A stretch of DNA of 64,000 bases from Oegoconia quadripuncta (taxonomy: Eukaryota > Arthropoda > Insecta > Lepidoptera > Autostichidae): positions 10,977,001 through 11,041,000 of the forward strand of contig OX438748.1 of assembly GCA_949316235.1 (NCBI GenBank). Reading direction: 5' to 3'. Each line of letters begins with the position of its first letter. Within the stretch, counting starts at the first letter, position 1. A program made the position numbers and the translations under genes. Under the pieces are notes generated by a model. It made no database searches and had not been told where the DNA came from. It saw only the letters and a program-made list of their open reading frames with translations. Below, in pieces: positions 46,901 through 57,954 of the stretch.

Positions 46901-49900
46901 AGTAGGTAACACCTACAACTTAGATAATATTTAGATAACTATAAAAATATATTTTTCTTGTTATTGTAATTATTAAAATATTATCTGTATTATAAAAAAT
47001 CAGATTATTTAGATGACATAACCAGCTCGTTCGCATGCCAGGCTATTTCACAATTAATAATGAAATATTATTGTGTCTTTTTGTAATATAAAAACCTGTT
47101 TTTAAAAGAGCAACGCCTCGAGTATCTTGCTTTTTCTTCTCAGGGGAAAATTGCCTTTTGAACAAGCAGTAGCTTAAAAATATAAAACTAGACTAATTTA
47201 AGTGTACCTTGTGTACCTACAAAATAAAGCATTTTTGACTTTGAAATACTCGAGAACTATTAGTTACCTACATTTAATCAAATCTAAGCGGAAATTCTTT
47301 CGAATACTTTCATTGTATTTTCTATAAAAGATGCGGGTGCTTTATTCTAATTTAATAATTGGTTGACATGTAGAGTAGTAAAATTTAACGAAGTTGTACA
47401 CATGCACAGTCGGTGACATAGTTATTCATATAGGGCTGAGTATGATGTCTATTTGAGCTATGAGCCTCTTGTCTATATAGACTTTCATTTTAGAGACCTG
47501 CGGATGTAATAGCTTAAACAAGCAGCATGATATATTAAGCATTTAAAATAAGCCTCTATTATTAATTATGGAGTCGAGTGTACTTGCATAGTAACTTACA
47601 AGGGTACTTAATAAATAATTAGATATTGAATTAGAAACTCTGACAGAATAATAGCCTCTGTTTTATTATCGTTTCATAATTTAACGTCAGATATGTATTA
47701 CGATATATTTAAATTGAATAGGTCTGTATCTGTTGTAATCCTATGCACTTCTATGTCATCGTCGGATCGTAAAGTTACGCAACACTGAAAAGTAGTGTGA
47801 AATAATGCTAGAGAGACTGTAGTTATACAGGAAGGTTCTTTGGAACTAAAAAAGTCCCACCCCAAATGATCTAAATTGTAACAAATTAGAGTGTTTAAAA
47901 AGATCAAAACCCGCCCTTTTATTCCCGTGATGTCGTAAAACGCCTATTACGACTTTTCACCAAAAAGCATCTATAGATTAGCACATTTTAACTGCGGGCT
48001 CAGCTCCTGTCACGTGTGAATTTCGGTATATTCCGAAAGGTGGATGTTGTTTCATGGTTGGAATACCCTAGCACTAATGTTTGAGTATCTTTGACTCTCA
48101 TTTCGGATAAAGGCGTGATGTTACATTTATGTAACAAACATTACCTATCTTCTTATCTACATTTCTTTAATTATAGAAATGGATTGCGTCTTCAAGAAAC
48201 CTTTCATTCTGAATCCAACAAGTCTGCAGTTTACCATCGGCTCTGGGGATTTTTATGTTTCGAAATCAATTCTATTTATTTATACGCAATATAAAAGGTT
48301 AGCAGAGAACAGTTTAAAAATATCTAATTTAAAAGATAATTTTTCCGTTAAAAAGGAAAATTTAAAATCGCTCTACTTTAGTTTCATTACCATTTTTTGA
48401 AAATATTCTCTACGAACTTTTTAGATTCTCCAATTTATAAGTGTAATGTTTAATTGTAGAATCGGTTTATTGATTTCGAATATTTTGAACCAGAAAGTTT
48501 GTATGGAAGACATTATGCTGCGGCGACACGCTCGTAAATTGTAACGACTTTCGATTACTTTAACAAATATTTTGTAACGCATTTGAATCACAAAACATAC
48601 CTTGCAAAGATTTCCCTCCGATCCTATTTGAAAAATCAACGATTACTTTCAAGTAGTATCAAGGTACCCAAAGTTCAGTTTCATTGCTAAATTTCAGTTC
48701 ATTCACAGTTTGAATGTTCCAAAAATTATCCAAATCTGCCACAAATCTGCTGCTATTAAAATATCGTTCTGTTCCAGCTGTTTGAGATAAGATAGCAAAT
48801 GCTCAAATAATTATCTTCACGTAATATAACATAAACTTTTTAAAATAAAGTCAAGCCTAAACCCTATATAAATAAAAATTATATTGTAAACAGACGATAT
48901 TATACTGCTACGTGTAATAACTACATACTTACCTACGATCATGAACTTTTTCGCAAATGGAGTAGTCAGAGAAATCCCAAACAAGCGTAGTCTTATATTA
49001 TGCATTTTTATTTCTTCCAGCTAAACGGTCTTGGCACTTAAAATGTTTTATAATTATTGAAAAATACACAATGCTATTTTCTGTCTCTACTTACTCACAG
49101 TACTATGTGTCTGCTTATATTTTTTTAGTACTTATTAAAGAGTGTTTAATGAACCGTTTAAAGAAATCGCTTGGAACTTTAAACGCAACCGAACTATAGC
49201 ACAGGAAATGGACGAAGACCGTGCTTGCTTACATAGTACATCTATTGTGTAGTAAAAGTGTTTATACAATATCAAGTCATTAGTCGACTGAAGAGAATTT
49301 TTCGGTAAGTTTTCAAATTTCTTTTTCCTTTTTCAAGTTTGGCCAAAATTGTGATGCCGTTTATATGATGCAGTCACAAATGTTTAAGTTCAAAATTGTG
49401 GTTTTTTTTTGCGTGAAAACGGCCTTGTCCTCGGTCCTCCAAACCAAATTCAATAGTGAAAACAAGTTTATATTAAAGATTAACAATGAAAATTGTATCT
49501 AATTATCATAATAATAATATTATATTAAGTGAAAATAAATGGCAATCAATTCCCATTATACATATAACGTTGACAAAATCCACATAATTTTTTATCTAAA
49601 ATCAATCTGAACTTCACGAATACCTGAGAATCGGAACAGCTGGTGAAATAGTGAAAAATTAAGTCTTGAAAATTGAATTTCCTGATTTTTTTTTTAAGTA
49701 GACACTCGTACTAAGTAAAGAAAAAGGAATGACTATCGTGTAGGACTGATTATCTATAGAAGAGAGGAACGAAAAAGCGAACACTAGCATGGAAGACTCC
49801 TGTATCATGCTTTACCATTGAAGAAATTTATAGAATATAGTAGTGTCTTCTTCTTCTTCATTCATCATCCGAACAGCCAAGGCATGGAACTCCCTTCCCT

Positions 49901-52900
49901 TTCTCAGAGCAGAGTGAATAGGCATTTACTGGGATCGCGTGCTTCATCTTCGACCACATCGTCATTTTCCATCAGGTGAGATTGTGGTCAAACGCGAATC
50001 CAGTCAATCATAAAAAAAAAATGTCAGTAAACAAGAAATAACATTCCTATTCCTAATCAAATTTAATAATACTATTCAAAACCATAAATTTTTACTTTCG
50101 AAGACGATTTCACGCAATAAACTGAGTAGTATTAACATACTGACTTCCCCCGCTTTTTGTAATATTATTAGTATTTTATTTTAGTAATTAATTATCCCAT
50201 AAACGCTTCAAATGAATAGGAATAGTCCACAATACCATAGTAAGATTGAACTAACAGTAGTCTAAAGTAAGTCCACATTCATAGGTTACGCCATTATGGT
50301 AAGATTGAACTAGGTAATTTCCTACTTCTCTATATTATTTTTAAAAGTGTATATTAAAAATAACTGTATAACTGGCAACAAATTTTAATATTGCATTTCA
50401 TTTAGAATTTGAATAAAAGATTATCTTCAAATTATTTTCAAAGTCGCACTAGTTTTTTTATTTGGCAAATTTTTCAATCCTAAGAACAATTTTGATACAT
50501 AATATAGTTACTTTTGAAATAAAGCTATTTTATCCCTGCACTTACGCTTTATAAATTAAAGTTCGTCCTATAGACGTCTTTCCGTATATAGTGAGAGTGT
50601 TCTCACCACAAAAACAAATACATAAAATCGTCCCTACTGTTGGGGCATAACTTGCGTAACTAGGAGAGGGTATGGACCACGGAACAGTAATATGGACCAT
50701 AGTCCACCAAAAGGGCTCTGGTTATTTCGTGGATTTGTGTCAAACTAGCAGTTACCTTATATTCTGTGTTTTCAAATCGCCCTTCTAGGCCACCGACTTA
50801 AATTAACGACTGTCTTCAATTGAAAGGGACTGACCCATCATACGATTCCCATTTTTTGAGCAGCAATTTGGGTTTTGCGTCACTGCTCAACTGTATGGTT
50901 TGCACTAATTGTCAAGATAATGCCAGGTCGGTTGGCGATCGCTTATCGTGACAACGTTTGTCGCGCGCGACATAGAAGTGAGAGTGGGTTAATGTATATT
51001 TCGTTCAAGCGAATGAGCAGGACAAACATTATCTCGCGCGACATAAACGTTTATCGCGCTTGTCATGCTACTAGTACTGGGGCTCTACCGCCTAACTCAA
51101 AGCTATAGCTAGAGCGATAGCAAAGTACTGTCCGTCTTTGTCATTGTGTTACGATATGACAAGGACGGACAGTGCATTGACGTCATAAACGATAGCAATT
51201 TCCAAAGCAATTGAGTTAGGCGGTCGGGGGGCAGGTCTACGCTTATAAGCTCATGATAGAGTATTGTACTAACCTAACCTAAGTGATTTTGTACCCCATC
51301 AGATATAAGCATCCCATTATTTTGATTAAAAAGTTGCTCTATCTGCTCCACCCTCACAGAGAACATCATTTTTATCCATTAAAAATATGGTCTGTACGAT
51401 AGCATCACCTATGTAATGAAAATTAATAGATTTATGCATACGGTGCAGTATAATGTTTTGAATAAAGACCAGGCTTTTAGGTCGGTATGTAAGTATATCT
51501 ATACATGAATTTTTTACCGACTGCCCCAGGAAGGAAGGTAACGTTTTTGAGTGTATGTAACTCTTAGTTCTGAATGTTATACATTTTCAGAGACTTTTTA
51601 AAACTAGGGCTATAAAAAATACAATGGTTGGGCCATTGTATTTTTTGTATGGAAATCATAAATATTTCCCTTTTGTCGTTGAAACTTTGTCATGAGATGT
51701 AGTAAAGTTCGAACGGATGTCAAAAAATCCGAAAGAGAAGTATTTAGACGAAGTTTTCGTATAATTTTTTTTGGGAATTACATCTCACCGTAATTCCTTC
51801 AATACATCAGTGTCAATTAAATAGTCCGCATAGGCAACTAAAGGAACCCGAAATGTTTATCGAGTCAGGATAGGTCGTATTTAATACTACTTACGTTTGT
51901 GTGTGTCCATTTATTTCTTGAAATAATTACATTGCATCGTGTTTTCCTTTAAATATAGTTATATGTTAAATGCACCTTGATATTTGTCAGTTTGTGTGGG
52001 TAGAAAAGCTTTATGGGGATGATGATATATTAGATTAGATTGATTATTTATTATTTTTAAAATTGAAATGGAATTGACCACAAAAATCGTCAATAACACG
52101 TCTAAGTACTTCCCATTTCTGTAAAATAAATATATTCTTAGTTACCTAAGAAAATTTTCACGTCCTCTAAATAGAGATTTGTTAGAAATATCTGAACTTT
52201 AAATGTCTAAAAGAAGCATTTATTTTAACGTAACTTACGTGATATATAATTTGTTGATTGTCAGTTCACATTTATTTGAAGTATTCTGTCAGTCAGTAAA
52301 ATGTTTACATACTGATAATTTATATACATCGTGTGCTTATGTACCTAACCGACTTATGTTGAGGCAAGTATATGCTTTATGCGTTATGTAATTTTCTAGG
52401 TAATCGGCATGGCGTGTACCAAGTTTATTACTCGACTAACCGAGACTTAGAGCCTGCTTCCAGCTTTTTAACAGCTTGTCATGCCAAGGTATTTATTTCA
52501 ACGCATGTGCACAAGTAATTAGTACATATTTCTTGGTTTTATTTTAGACGTGAAATTTTTTATAATGCTACATTTTCTACACATTTATTTATACCTAATA
52601 ATTTTTTCGATCTAAATAACGCCTGTTTCGATTAGTCGTGCCTCAATAATTCTTACCTCAATAATTTCAATCAAGTCGAAACTCTTTTACGAAACGTAAT
52701 TTTAAATCTTATTATGGTTTATCTGCTTTTCAAAATTCCAATATGATGTCTTTCTCTGTCTCATTTAATTTTACTAATCTATTATCGAACAAGGGTTGCC
52801 AACCTTACTCTAAAACAGTGTATTGTACTCTTTTTATTGCATGTAATACGAGTAGGTGAACATTATAATGTATGACGCTAATGGAATACGCTATTTACAT

Positions 52901-54905
52901 TAATGGACCTGAGTTCATGATCGCTATGAACTTAGAATTATTAGAATTCTTTTAAAAACAACGCAGTATATCAATTTTATGTATAAAAAGTTACCAAAAA
53001 ATCCATACTCTTCTCTGAGTCAGATATATTCTATTTCTTCTAAAAAAACGTTCGCAACCCTTCATGGAAGACACAAGAAGTAACTTAGTATGTAGTAGTG
53101 TCATTCATGAGCTCAGACTAACAAAACAGTGTCATATTAAGTTTTGTTTTTGATGTGTAATTTCTATGACATTAACCACATACACATTTTTAACTAGAAC
53201 TGGCGTACTGGCAACCTCATAAAACGACGAGGTCTCCTTGTAAGAGCCACACGTAAGATGTATTACGAAATCGGGAAGATATATTTAAATAGTGGACGGG
53301 ATGAAAAAAATACACATGTAGTACATCTATCTTATTAGGTCATTCAAAACTAGGTCATCGATTGTTTCTTCTATAAAAGGTGAGATTGTGGCATATTATT
53401 GTCAACGCGTCTCCAGTTCAACATAAAAAGATGGGGAGATTTTCCTCGGAAAATGGCACCATTAAACAGCTGAATTTAGCTGATGCGGTTTGCTGAAATC
53501 CTGGACGAAAACGCACCGTGTGGATAATACTCTCTATGGTGACAACATGTCCAATGTACCTAAGCGTCTGCCACGGCACGTTTTGCATGTTGCAGGATAC
53601 CCAAATTACCACAATTTTACAACGCTATCTTACAACGATTTTACCGTTCGAACGGTACGTTTTTGGTTTAGTTTTAGTTTAGCCGAAGTAAAAAATGGTA
53701 TCGAGCTATTTTTTGTGAACGATTATATGCTGACGCCAACAATGTAAAACCAAACCCAATATGTTTAGAGCTAACCACGAATATAAAAAAAAAACTAGTT
53801 TAATTTTCGTTCAAATGATTAGCGCGATACGAATTGTGTTTAACGTAACCATTTTGGTTATGGTTTAGATTTGGTATTATCGTTCAAACATAGCGCGATC
53901 GGCCCCCAGGCGTTAACAATCATAAATTGTGTACCGTACGGATAAAGGAATGGGTGCGGTATCCATTTATTTAAAAATGCTTTAATTGAGAAGAGGATTG
54001 GGGTCCTGCACTCGCACCCGCGCCTATGTGCTGACGCGCACGCGATTTAAGACGCTACTACCAATGGGCAGTGATTCCGTTCACTGGGCCGTTTAAGACA
54101 CCCGTGGGGGAGGATTGGTTCAGTAGGCTAGTAATCATACCTACCTCTTACATATTTAGGCCCTATTTCTGATAGTAATATGACGTAAAATATCGGCCGC
54201 AAAAGTGGTTAATATAGGTACCTACCTATTTCTCTATTTCACCGTGTACATAATATATATAATATAAGTCCCTGATAAGATGTAAAGTGTCTCCCACTCA
54301 ACAAAAAGAAGCAATACCGTTATCTTTCTTACTTACTGTTTTTAAAACGTTTCCTTATCCGTTGAAGAAATAACCTTTCGTCGCGTATGGTCAAATTCTC
54401 AATCGGTCAAATTCATGGAAATCGCAGTTAGTCAAAATTGCAAGTCGTGATAATCGCAAACTGTCAAAATGGCAATCCGTCAAAACAGCAAACCGTCAAA
54501 ATAGCAAACCGTCAAAATAGCTAAGTGTCAAACTAGCGAACCGTCAAAATAGCGAACAGTCAAAATTGCAAATCATTATTATACTGCCACTGACTTCGAC
54601 TGCGAGGATTCGTTTAACAATCTTTTTATTAAGGTCGTTATCTGCAGATTAAGAGACACTTTTGAAACAAAGATTTTAAAGTTATTTGGTAAAGTTCTTA
54701 GCGCGGATTCCTGGAACTTTATCAGCAAGTGGTATGCCCTAGTCTCTCATGAAACTGTCAAATGATGGTTGAATGTTGGCAGGTCGGCGGGCGGCGCGGG
54801 CGCCGGCACCGTCGCGCTCGGGGCGGAGGAGGCGAGTGACAGTGACGCGGATCGCCCGCGCAGGGGCCACCACCTGCGGGTGCCTACGCCGGCCCTCCCT
54901 TCCCA
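34845..54905 (+). CDS. Unrecognised multi-exon gene, 5' part (4 coding exons)
   Basis: Exons 34845-34957, 38385-38509, 41924-42029 and 54783-54905 have GT-AG borders and compatible phases (2, 1, 2, 2), giving an open 155-residue N-terminus that continues outside the window. It is Ser-rich first ('HVNSSSSDTSVSSTSS'), then basic ('FRLRTRGRSISDIG', a fit to basophilic kinase sites), then acidic and proline-bearing ('DLDGEFLDLPGVSPRRSLQM'), then Ala/Gly-rich and acidic ('AEEASDSDADRPRRG'). No domain, signal peptide or membrane segment is seen; it looks like the disordered head of a regulatory protein. Introns are 3.4, 3.4 and 12.8 kb and full of repeats. Two other possible first exons exist (46213-46265, 59492-59646). 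I cannot name the family. Confidence 0.6.
35152..35237 (-). repeat. RTE LINE 3' end fragment
   Basis: catcatatcagcc, ggacgtccactgctgaacat and ccggttggaagcgg match the reversed 3' end of the RTE element at 28385-28830. Confidence 0.75.
35441..35672 (-). mobile_element. tRNA-headed SINE, body only
   Basis: tttttttttatgtacaacgg, cacacctgatgttaagtgaa, ctggctatcttatctctgac and taagatggtggtagctagcc identify the family. The tRNA head is missing and a T-run replaces part of the middle. Confidence 0.8.
36275..36302. repeat. (AT)n microsatellite
   Basis: About 13 AT dinucleotides without interruption. Confidence 0.9.
37055..37190 (+). repeat. RTE LINE fragment
   Basis: gagtggagaccacgccacgc and gtgcaggccgcttccaaccg match the 'EWRPRTG' and 'ASNR' parts of the RTE 3' coding end. 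Frame broken. Confidence 0.65.
37950..38093 (-). mobile_element. tRNA-headed SINE fragment
   Basis: ttttttatgcacgacgggtt through gactggctatcttatctccg; the head and part of the body are missing. Confidence 0.75.
38385..38509 (+). CDS. Downstream gene, coding exon 2
   Basis: Acceptor tttgatag, donor AATG|gtaagt. Encodes 'RLLRSSVARHWAHFRTDKF' and 'RLRTRGRSISDIGLSSLVDN'. The first base completes the Lys codon begun in exon 1. Strongly basic, with candidate phosphorylation serines. Confidence 0.65.
38546..38712 (-). repeat. RTE LINE 3' end fragment
   Basis: atcatcatcatcagg (the reversed atg tail) followed by ccggttggaagcggcctgca and gacctcccacgaactt. It lies 37 bases after exon 2 of the downstream gene. 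Confidence 0.7.
39112..39287 (+). mobile_element. tRNA-headed SINE, diverged fragment
   Basis: aagcagcaatgttgatggca, gagataaccagtccgccaaa and ctcatcttcacttaacttca belong to the SINE body in sense orientation; the head is lost. Confidence 0.7.
39288..39420 (+). repeat. Dispersed repeat also at 62468
   Basis: Shares ttcaagtccaaattttnc and gattttaatgaaactttatacgtat with 62500-62570. Class uncertain, Helitron-like in style. The deleted mariner lies about 100 bases downstream. Confidence 0.5.
39527..40395 (-). mobile_element. Mariner derivative, second and shorter copy
   Basis: Same terminal inverted repeats as 19100-20160 (cagggcgtcccaaagttatg) with TA duplications at 39527-39528 and 40394-40395. 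Relative to the first copy it lacks about 190 bases covering the catalytic 'QQDGAPAH' and 'SPDLTPLD' region; only the C-terminal 60 codons (40057-39875) remain. Confidence 0.9.
40396..40712. repeat. MITE 'tacagggtgaatttg'
   Basis: Starts tacagggtgaatttgatttc immediately after the mariner copy. The inner arms (ggtgacgccgctcctgatta against taatcaggagtggtgtcacc) form a long palindrome. A half copy lies at 58990-59125. Confidence 0.75.
40731..41087 (-). mobile_element. Truncated CR1/jockey-type LINE 3' end
   Basis: tcaaatcaaatcaaatcaaa tail, then gctttattttgtaggtacac and cagtagc-region sequence, matching the 3' end of the element at 29645-33320. The tail repeat is tcaaa here and tcaaag there. 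Confidence 0.85.
41437..41518 (-). repeat. RTE LINE 3' end fragment
   Basis: ccatcatatcagccgaaaga and gtccactgctggacaaaggc match the reversed RTE 3' end. Confidence 0.8.
41545..41725. repeat. Palindromic MITE
   Basis: gtgtgagttttgtctcgttt with ttaactttaccatcgcgttt pairs with aacgcggtaataaagttaag and cgaaacaaaactcacac. About 180 bases, inserted between an RTE fragment and exon 3. Confidence 0.8.
41924..42029 (+). CDS. Downstream gene, coding exon 3
   Basis: Acceptor tttgtttcag, donor ATCAC|gtaagt. Encodes 'LDGEFLDLPGVSPRRSLQMF' and 'GSIPTRAVVPTFSI'. RRSL fits a basophilic kinase site. GC-rich compared with its flanks, as expected for coding DNA. Confidence 0.68.
42092..42388. repeat. Palindromic MITE with 'cagggtgtt' end
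   Basis: aaatacccgtaaaactgaaa ... gatcccttgtcaagagtcta pairs with tagactcctaacaagggatc ... actttacgggtatttta. The arms extend inward nearly to the centre (aattaattatttttaa / ttaaaaataattaatttt). Confidence 0.85.
42390..43170 (+). other. Intron sequence of the downstream gene
   Basis: AT-rich; no convincing exon. A 35-base ATG-to-GT frame at about 42583-42616 was considered and rejected. Confidence 0.4.
43172..43337 (-). mobile_element. tRNA-derived SINE (second family)
   Basis: In reverse, gacctgtttggtgtagtggt (A box) and ggtcgcggggtcgaatcccg (B box) form a tRNA-like head, followed by a short AT-rich body and an A-run (43173-43182 reversed). It is not a true tRNA gene: no full cloverleaf and it has the SINE tail. 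Confidence 0.8.
44392..44600 (+). pseudogene. LINE reverse transcriptase fragment
   Basis: 'IGVPQGSILRPFLFLVYSND' followed after a stop by an 'ADDIF'-like motif C and 'LLFNV'. A diverged 200-base piece of a CR1/jockey-type reverse transcriptase. Confidence 0.75.
44727..45059 (+). mobile_element. tRNA-headed SINE, reference full-length copy
   Basis: Head gcctccgtggctcaatgtaa (A box region) and gatttcgatccccagcgggg (B box region), then body ggttggtggtagggcg, gcagcaatgttaatagcatt, gttgtcagaaataagatagc, cacttaacatcagatgtgat and an A-run tail at about 45049-45057. At least seven other copies of this family are in the window (23919, 27957, 35441, 37950, 39112, 58706, 60436). Confidence 0.88.
45101..45227. 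repeat. Short palindromic MITE
   Basis: ctacttgtatttaaaaaaat plus acattgtttaacca is inverted at 45192-45227 with one change. It sits directly after the SINE tail. Confidence 0.85.
46213..46265 (+). CDS. Candidate alternative first exon of the downstream gene
   Basis: ATG at 46213 opens 17 codons ('MTATQFRDSVHANLIVN') plus two bases to AACAG|gtaata, phase 2, which would join exon 54783-54905 in frame. An upstream region with better base balance (cacccacagtatccacggg) could be a promoter. Short, so it could be chance. Confidence 0.35.
46978..47250 (+). mobile_element. Truncated CR1/jockey-type LINE 3' end
   Basis: cagattatttagatgacata, ggggaaaattgccttttgaa, and cctacaaaataaagcatttt then gactttga match the 3' end of the 29645-33320 element in sense orientation. 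Confidence 0.85.
47251..47889. other. Intron stretch, nothing recognised
   Basis: AT-rich; no exon or clear element. Confidence 0.4.
47890..48125 (+). repeat. Dispersed repeat 'gtcgtaaaacgcc', copy 1
   Basis: Shares tgtcgtaaaa.gc, tttccaccaaaa-type and cgggctcanccctg segments and their spacing with 60045-60250. A dispersed repeat of unknown class. Confidence 0.6.
48126..51080. other. Intron stretch, mostly unassigned
   Basis: AT-rich sequence without a convincing exon. The only notable feature is a GC-balanced stretch at 50870-51075 with repeated tcgcgcgcgaca / tctcgcgcgaca, probably part of the foldback element that follows. Confidence 0.4.
51086..51225. repeat. Nested foldback element
   Basis: ccgcctaactcaa (51088-51100) and ttgagttaggcgg (51211-51223) are exact inverses; inside, actgtccgtctttgtcat (51127-51144) and atgacaaggacggacagt (51155-51172) form a second stem with one mismatch. 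Confidence 0.88.
51226..54384. other. Intron stretch before exon 4
   Basis: AT-rich with no recognised exon. Around 53600-53890 related ggttt.gtt / aaccaaacc segments suggest another degraded palindromic element, not resolved. GC rises at 53990-54130. Confidence 0.35.
54389..54572 (+). repeat. Degenerate ~17-bp tandem repeat
   Basis: About ten units of the type caaaatagcaaaccgt, clearest at 54475-54560. It ends about 210 bases upstream of exon 54783. Confidence 0.85.
54783..54905 (+). CDS. Downstream gene, coding exon 4
   Basis: Acceptor gttggcag, donor CCCA|gtgagt, phase 2. GC-rich, encoding 'SAGGAGAGTVALGAEEASDS' and 'DADRPRRGHHLRVPTPALPS'. The first base completes the Thr codon from exon 3. 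The pyrimidine tract is weak, but frame and composition support it. Confidence 0.6.
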
Positions 54906-55189
54906 GTGAGTACCTATTATTATAGAGCTAAAAGCGATTAACTTACGGGTGTGAGTGCAAGTGCGGTAATCGTTCGCACGCGGCGGCCGTTGTATAATGC
55001 ACAATCCTCTTTTTTACACGACTATGGCGATGCAAAGGAATGCTTATAATTTTTATACATTTACTATTTAATTAATAATAGTTCAAACCAAAGAGTATTA
55101 ATTAAAGCGTCTATATTTCTTGATATTTTTAATATTCAATAATATATGTTAAGATTTGATTACCTGCATATTCATTGAATCGATTTTGT

Positions 55190-55760
55190 GCGATGTATAA
55201 AAAACACGAAGCCATCTAGAGGCTCTAGTCCTCGGCTTCGTGTCGTCCGTCGTGCCGCACAACCGCGTCGTGCTCACCCCGCGCCGGCCTACTTCCGTGC
55301 TTCCGAGAAGGTTGCGCCATTCCGCTGCCGGCCCTTGCCCATTCCACCCCTCGCGGAATCAAGATCGAGGTTCCCACCTCGGATGATCACCGTCGCCCCA
55401 CGACACTTCTCAAGACCGAGTCGATCGGTTTTCATACGGTTGCCTTAGAGAGCGAACGCCTCTTCCGCGCCGTCATACACGGAATGCCGAAGGAGCTGGA
55501 CTCCAAGGAGATCTTGGAGGACCTCCAGGCTCAGGGTTTCCTCTCTCTCGAAGTCCACAGGATGTACAACGGCCACATGGTACTTGCCATCTTCTCCATG
55601 ACCCCCGAAGGCAAGTCAGTCGCCAATAAGTTGACGACTGTCTGCAATCTCTGCGGACTCACTGTTGAGCCTCCACACTATGTCGCTGGGCGTTCATTCG
55701 CCGTAACATGTTTGCCACTACAACCGCCCGACATCCTGTACTCGCCGGCGGGCACAGGTA
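55190..55760 (+). pseudogene. LINE ORF1 (PRE/C2HC-type gag) fragment
   Basis: GC-rich island. From about 55320 the frame reads 'RGIKIEVPTSDDHRR', then 'LFRAVIHGMPKELDSKEILE' and 'LQAQGF' and 'LTVEPPHYVAG', the layout of the RNA-binding ORF1 protein of jockey/X-type LINEs. The zinc-knuckle (C-x2-C-x4-H-x4-C) that should follow is lost: the text changes to unrelated sequence after about 55715. Copy is truncated and not functional. Confidence 0.75.
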
Positions 55761-57050
55761 CACGCTCACCGTTTCTAAATACCGCGATCGGGATTAGGTG
55801 CGACCACAGTCGTCCTGCAGTCATGAGCCCATCACTACCTATGCCACACTACATTAGCTTTTTCCGAATTCAAAATTGTGTGTCAGAGAGTTTCTTGCGG
55901 CGTTTCTTCTCTCTGACTATACACATTACGAAGCGATGGTAGTCTGTCTTTAAACATCCCAAGCCGAGGTTCGAGCCGCCGAGGGCACCCTTAGGCATCG
56001 GTTCCAACTACTAATACGTGCTAGTGCATACATCCCCAGCGTTGGATAGCAAACAAGAAATATATAATAAGAACAGTTTGTCGCCGCTAGGATGGCGTGG
56101 TACGCGTATGTATCGCGAGTGTGTGATACCATCTAGCGTTGAATAGCAATAATTAATACTCTTTGTATTGAACTGTTACCAAAATATTGGGCCACTAAAA
56201 AGTTCCAAATTAAATAAAATAAAAGTTAAAAAAACAAAAACCCGACTGTTAATAAAAAATTAATAGAATATTAAATGGTAGAACTGAAAAACGCTTATCT
56301 TCAAATCTGTCATTATTACAAATGCTATAAACAAACATCATAGGGTCTACCCAGAAACAAAAGGTCCTGTTATTGTCAAATTTCCTATTTATCGATTAGT
56401 AAAAAATAAAAAATAGGTGTTTGTTTTCTCAAACAATATCGTACCATATAAATTGATTTTTGGTGTCGGAGGTCAAAACCGATGCAAAAAAGAGGACCTT
56501 ATGTTTCAGGGTTCTAATCCTTCCCCATAGTGTTTCACGTGGGTATTTTACAATTTTCTATTTGTGTTATTATTATCATTTACTATTTCTACTTTATAAA
56601 TGGGCCATCTTTCACGTCGATACTTAGAATCAGAATGACTTAATTTTTTGCACAAGGGGTAGTTGAGTAGCATAACAGCTCCCTATCTTAACACCGGTGC
56701 AGGTGAATAATGCATAACCTTCAGGCATGTGTATTTACACTTCAATTAGCAGCATGTCACAACTCATCTGTTCAAATAACGGTCATGTTCACTTGGAGAT
56801 GTAGAGACGCGAACGATCGTTCGCCGGGCGGCAGGCGCCACCGTTCTTTGCTCTACCCACGTGAAATTGTAAACAACATCGATTGCCAACTCTCCTGCCC
56901 AGGAAAATTGTCCCATGATTGTTTTACATTACGCAATTTGAAAGAATCTTAGAGTAGCTATTCATATCAATCAATCAATAATTCTTTATTTTCATTGCTA
57001 GAATTTAAACTTGTATTAGTCAGTTTCTTGAAGCAACCATGCGTTCAGAA
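55761..57050. other. Intron or intergenic stretch
   Basis: No recognised gene. A GC-balanced patch at 56800-56870 (cgccgggcggcaggcgccac, then cacgtg) stands out and could be regulatory. Confidence 0.35.
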
Positions 57051-57480
57051 TTTAGGGCCGTATTATTATTAAGATTGAGATGATCTTAAGTTGTTGCTTG
57101 AAAATCTGTTGCATATTAAAGCAGTACAAAAAAAAAATTGTATTGAGACTGAGACGCGATCCCAATCTCAAGATTGGTATAAACCGATCGGTATATACCA
57201 AGCGTTCGGAATTTAGGGCCGTATTATTATTAATACAGTCGGAAAAGATCGGTTTATACCGATCTTGAGATTGAGATCGCGTCTCAGTCTCAATAGGTAC
57301 AATTTTTTTTTGTACTACTTTAATATTGTATTATGCCGTACTATTATTAATACGGCCCTAAAGTCTGAACGCTTGGTCTATACCGATCGGTTTATACCGG
57401 TCTTGAGATTGAGATCGCGTCGATTTTCAAGCAACAACTTAAGGTCATCTCAATTTTGAGAACGGTTTATAAAGAAATGT
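57051..57480. repeat. Nested 'gggccgtattatta' MITEs
   Basis: tagggccgtattattatta occurs at 57051 and 57216 and inverted (taatacggcccta) at 57349; gatcttgagattgagatcgcgt-type arms recur four times in both orientations, and ttaagttgttgcttgaaaat at 57090 is inverted at 57422. At least two elements of one family, one inside the other. Confidence 0.8.
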
Positions 57481-57872
57481 TTATTATTATATATATGTAC
57501 AATATTTATGAACAACTTATTATAATATAGTACTAATTTATTATAAAAAAAAAAAAATCACAAATAAAATCAATCAACGGTTTATAAAAATAAAGCAAAC
57601 CGTTATTTAAAAAATAACGTATCTTATTTTACAACATTCGTTTTAACTACTAGTAGCACTCATTTTAATAGTCGCCTTTTTTATGCTACTAGCTACTAAA
57701 ATTTGTACTACTGTGAGCCGGTTGTTCTTATTTATATGTTCATTAGGTATTGTTTATTGGATTAATACAAACCAAAGAAACAACTTGACAGTCAAGCAGC
57801 TAATTTCATGCATTTTTATCGCTCAAGTAATCGGATCAAAAGACTTATATCTATCTAAGGCCAAGTATTGTT

Positions 57873-57937
57873 AATGGGGGAGGCCTGGAGGGAATGTTCA
57901 ACAGTAGACGTCTTGTGGCTGACACGATGATGATGGA
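57873..57937 (+). repeat. RTE LINE 3' end fragment
   Basis: gggggaggcctggagggaat, agtagacgtcttgtggctga and gatgatgatgg match the RTE 3' end in sense orientation. Confidence 0.7.
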
Positions 57938-57954
57938 GTATTGGATATCAGCCG

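Noticed and set aside
54747..55004. 85-codon frame on the - strand over exon 4
   Set aside because: Open because of GC-rich composition of the real + strand exon.
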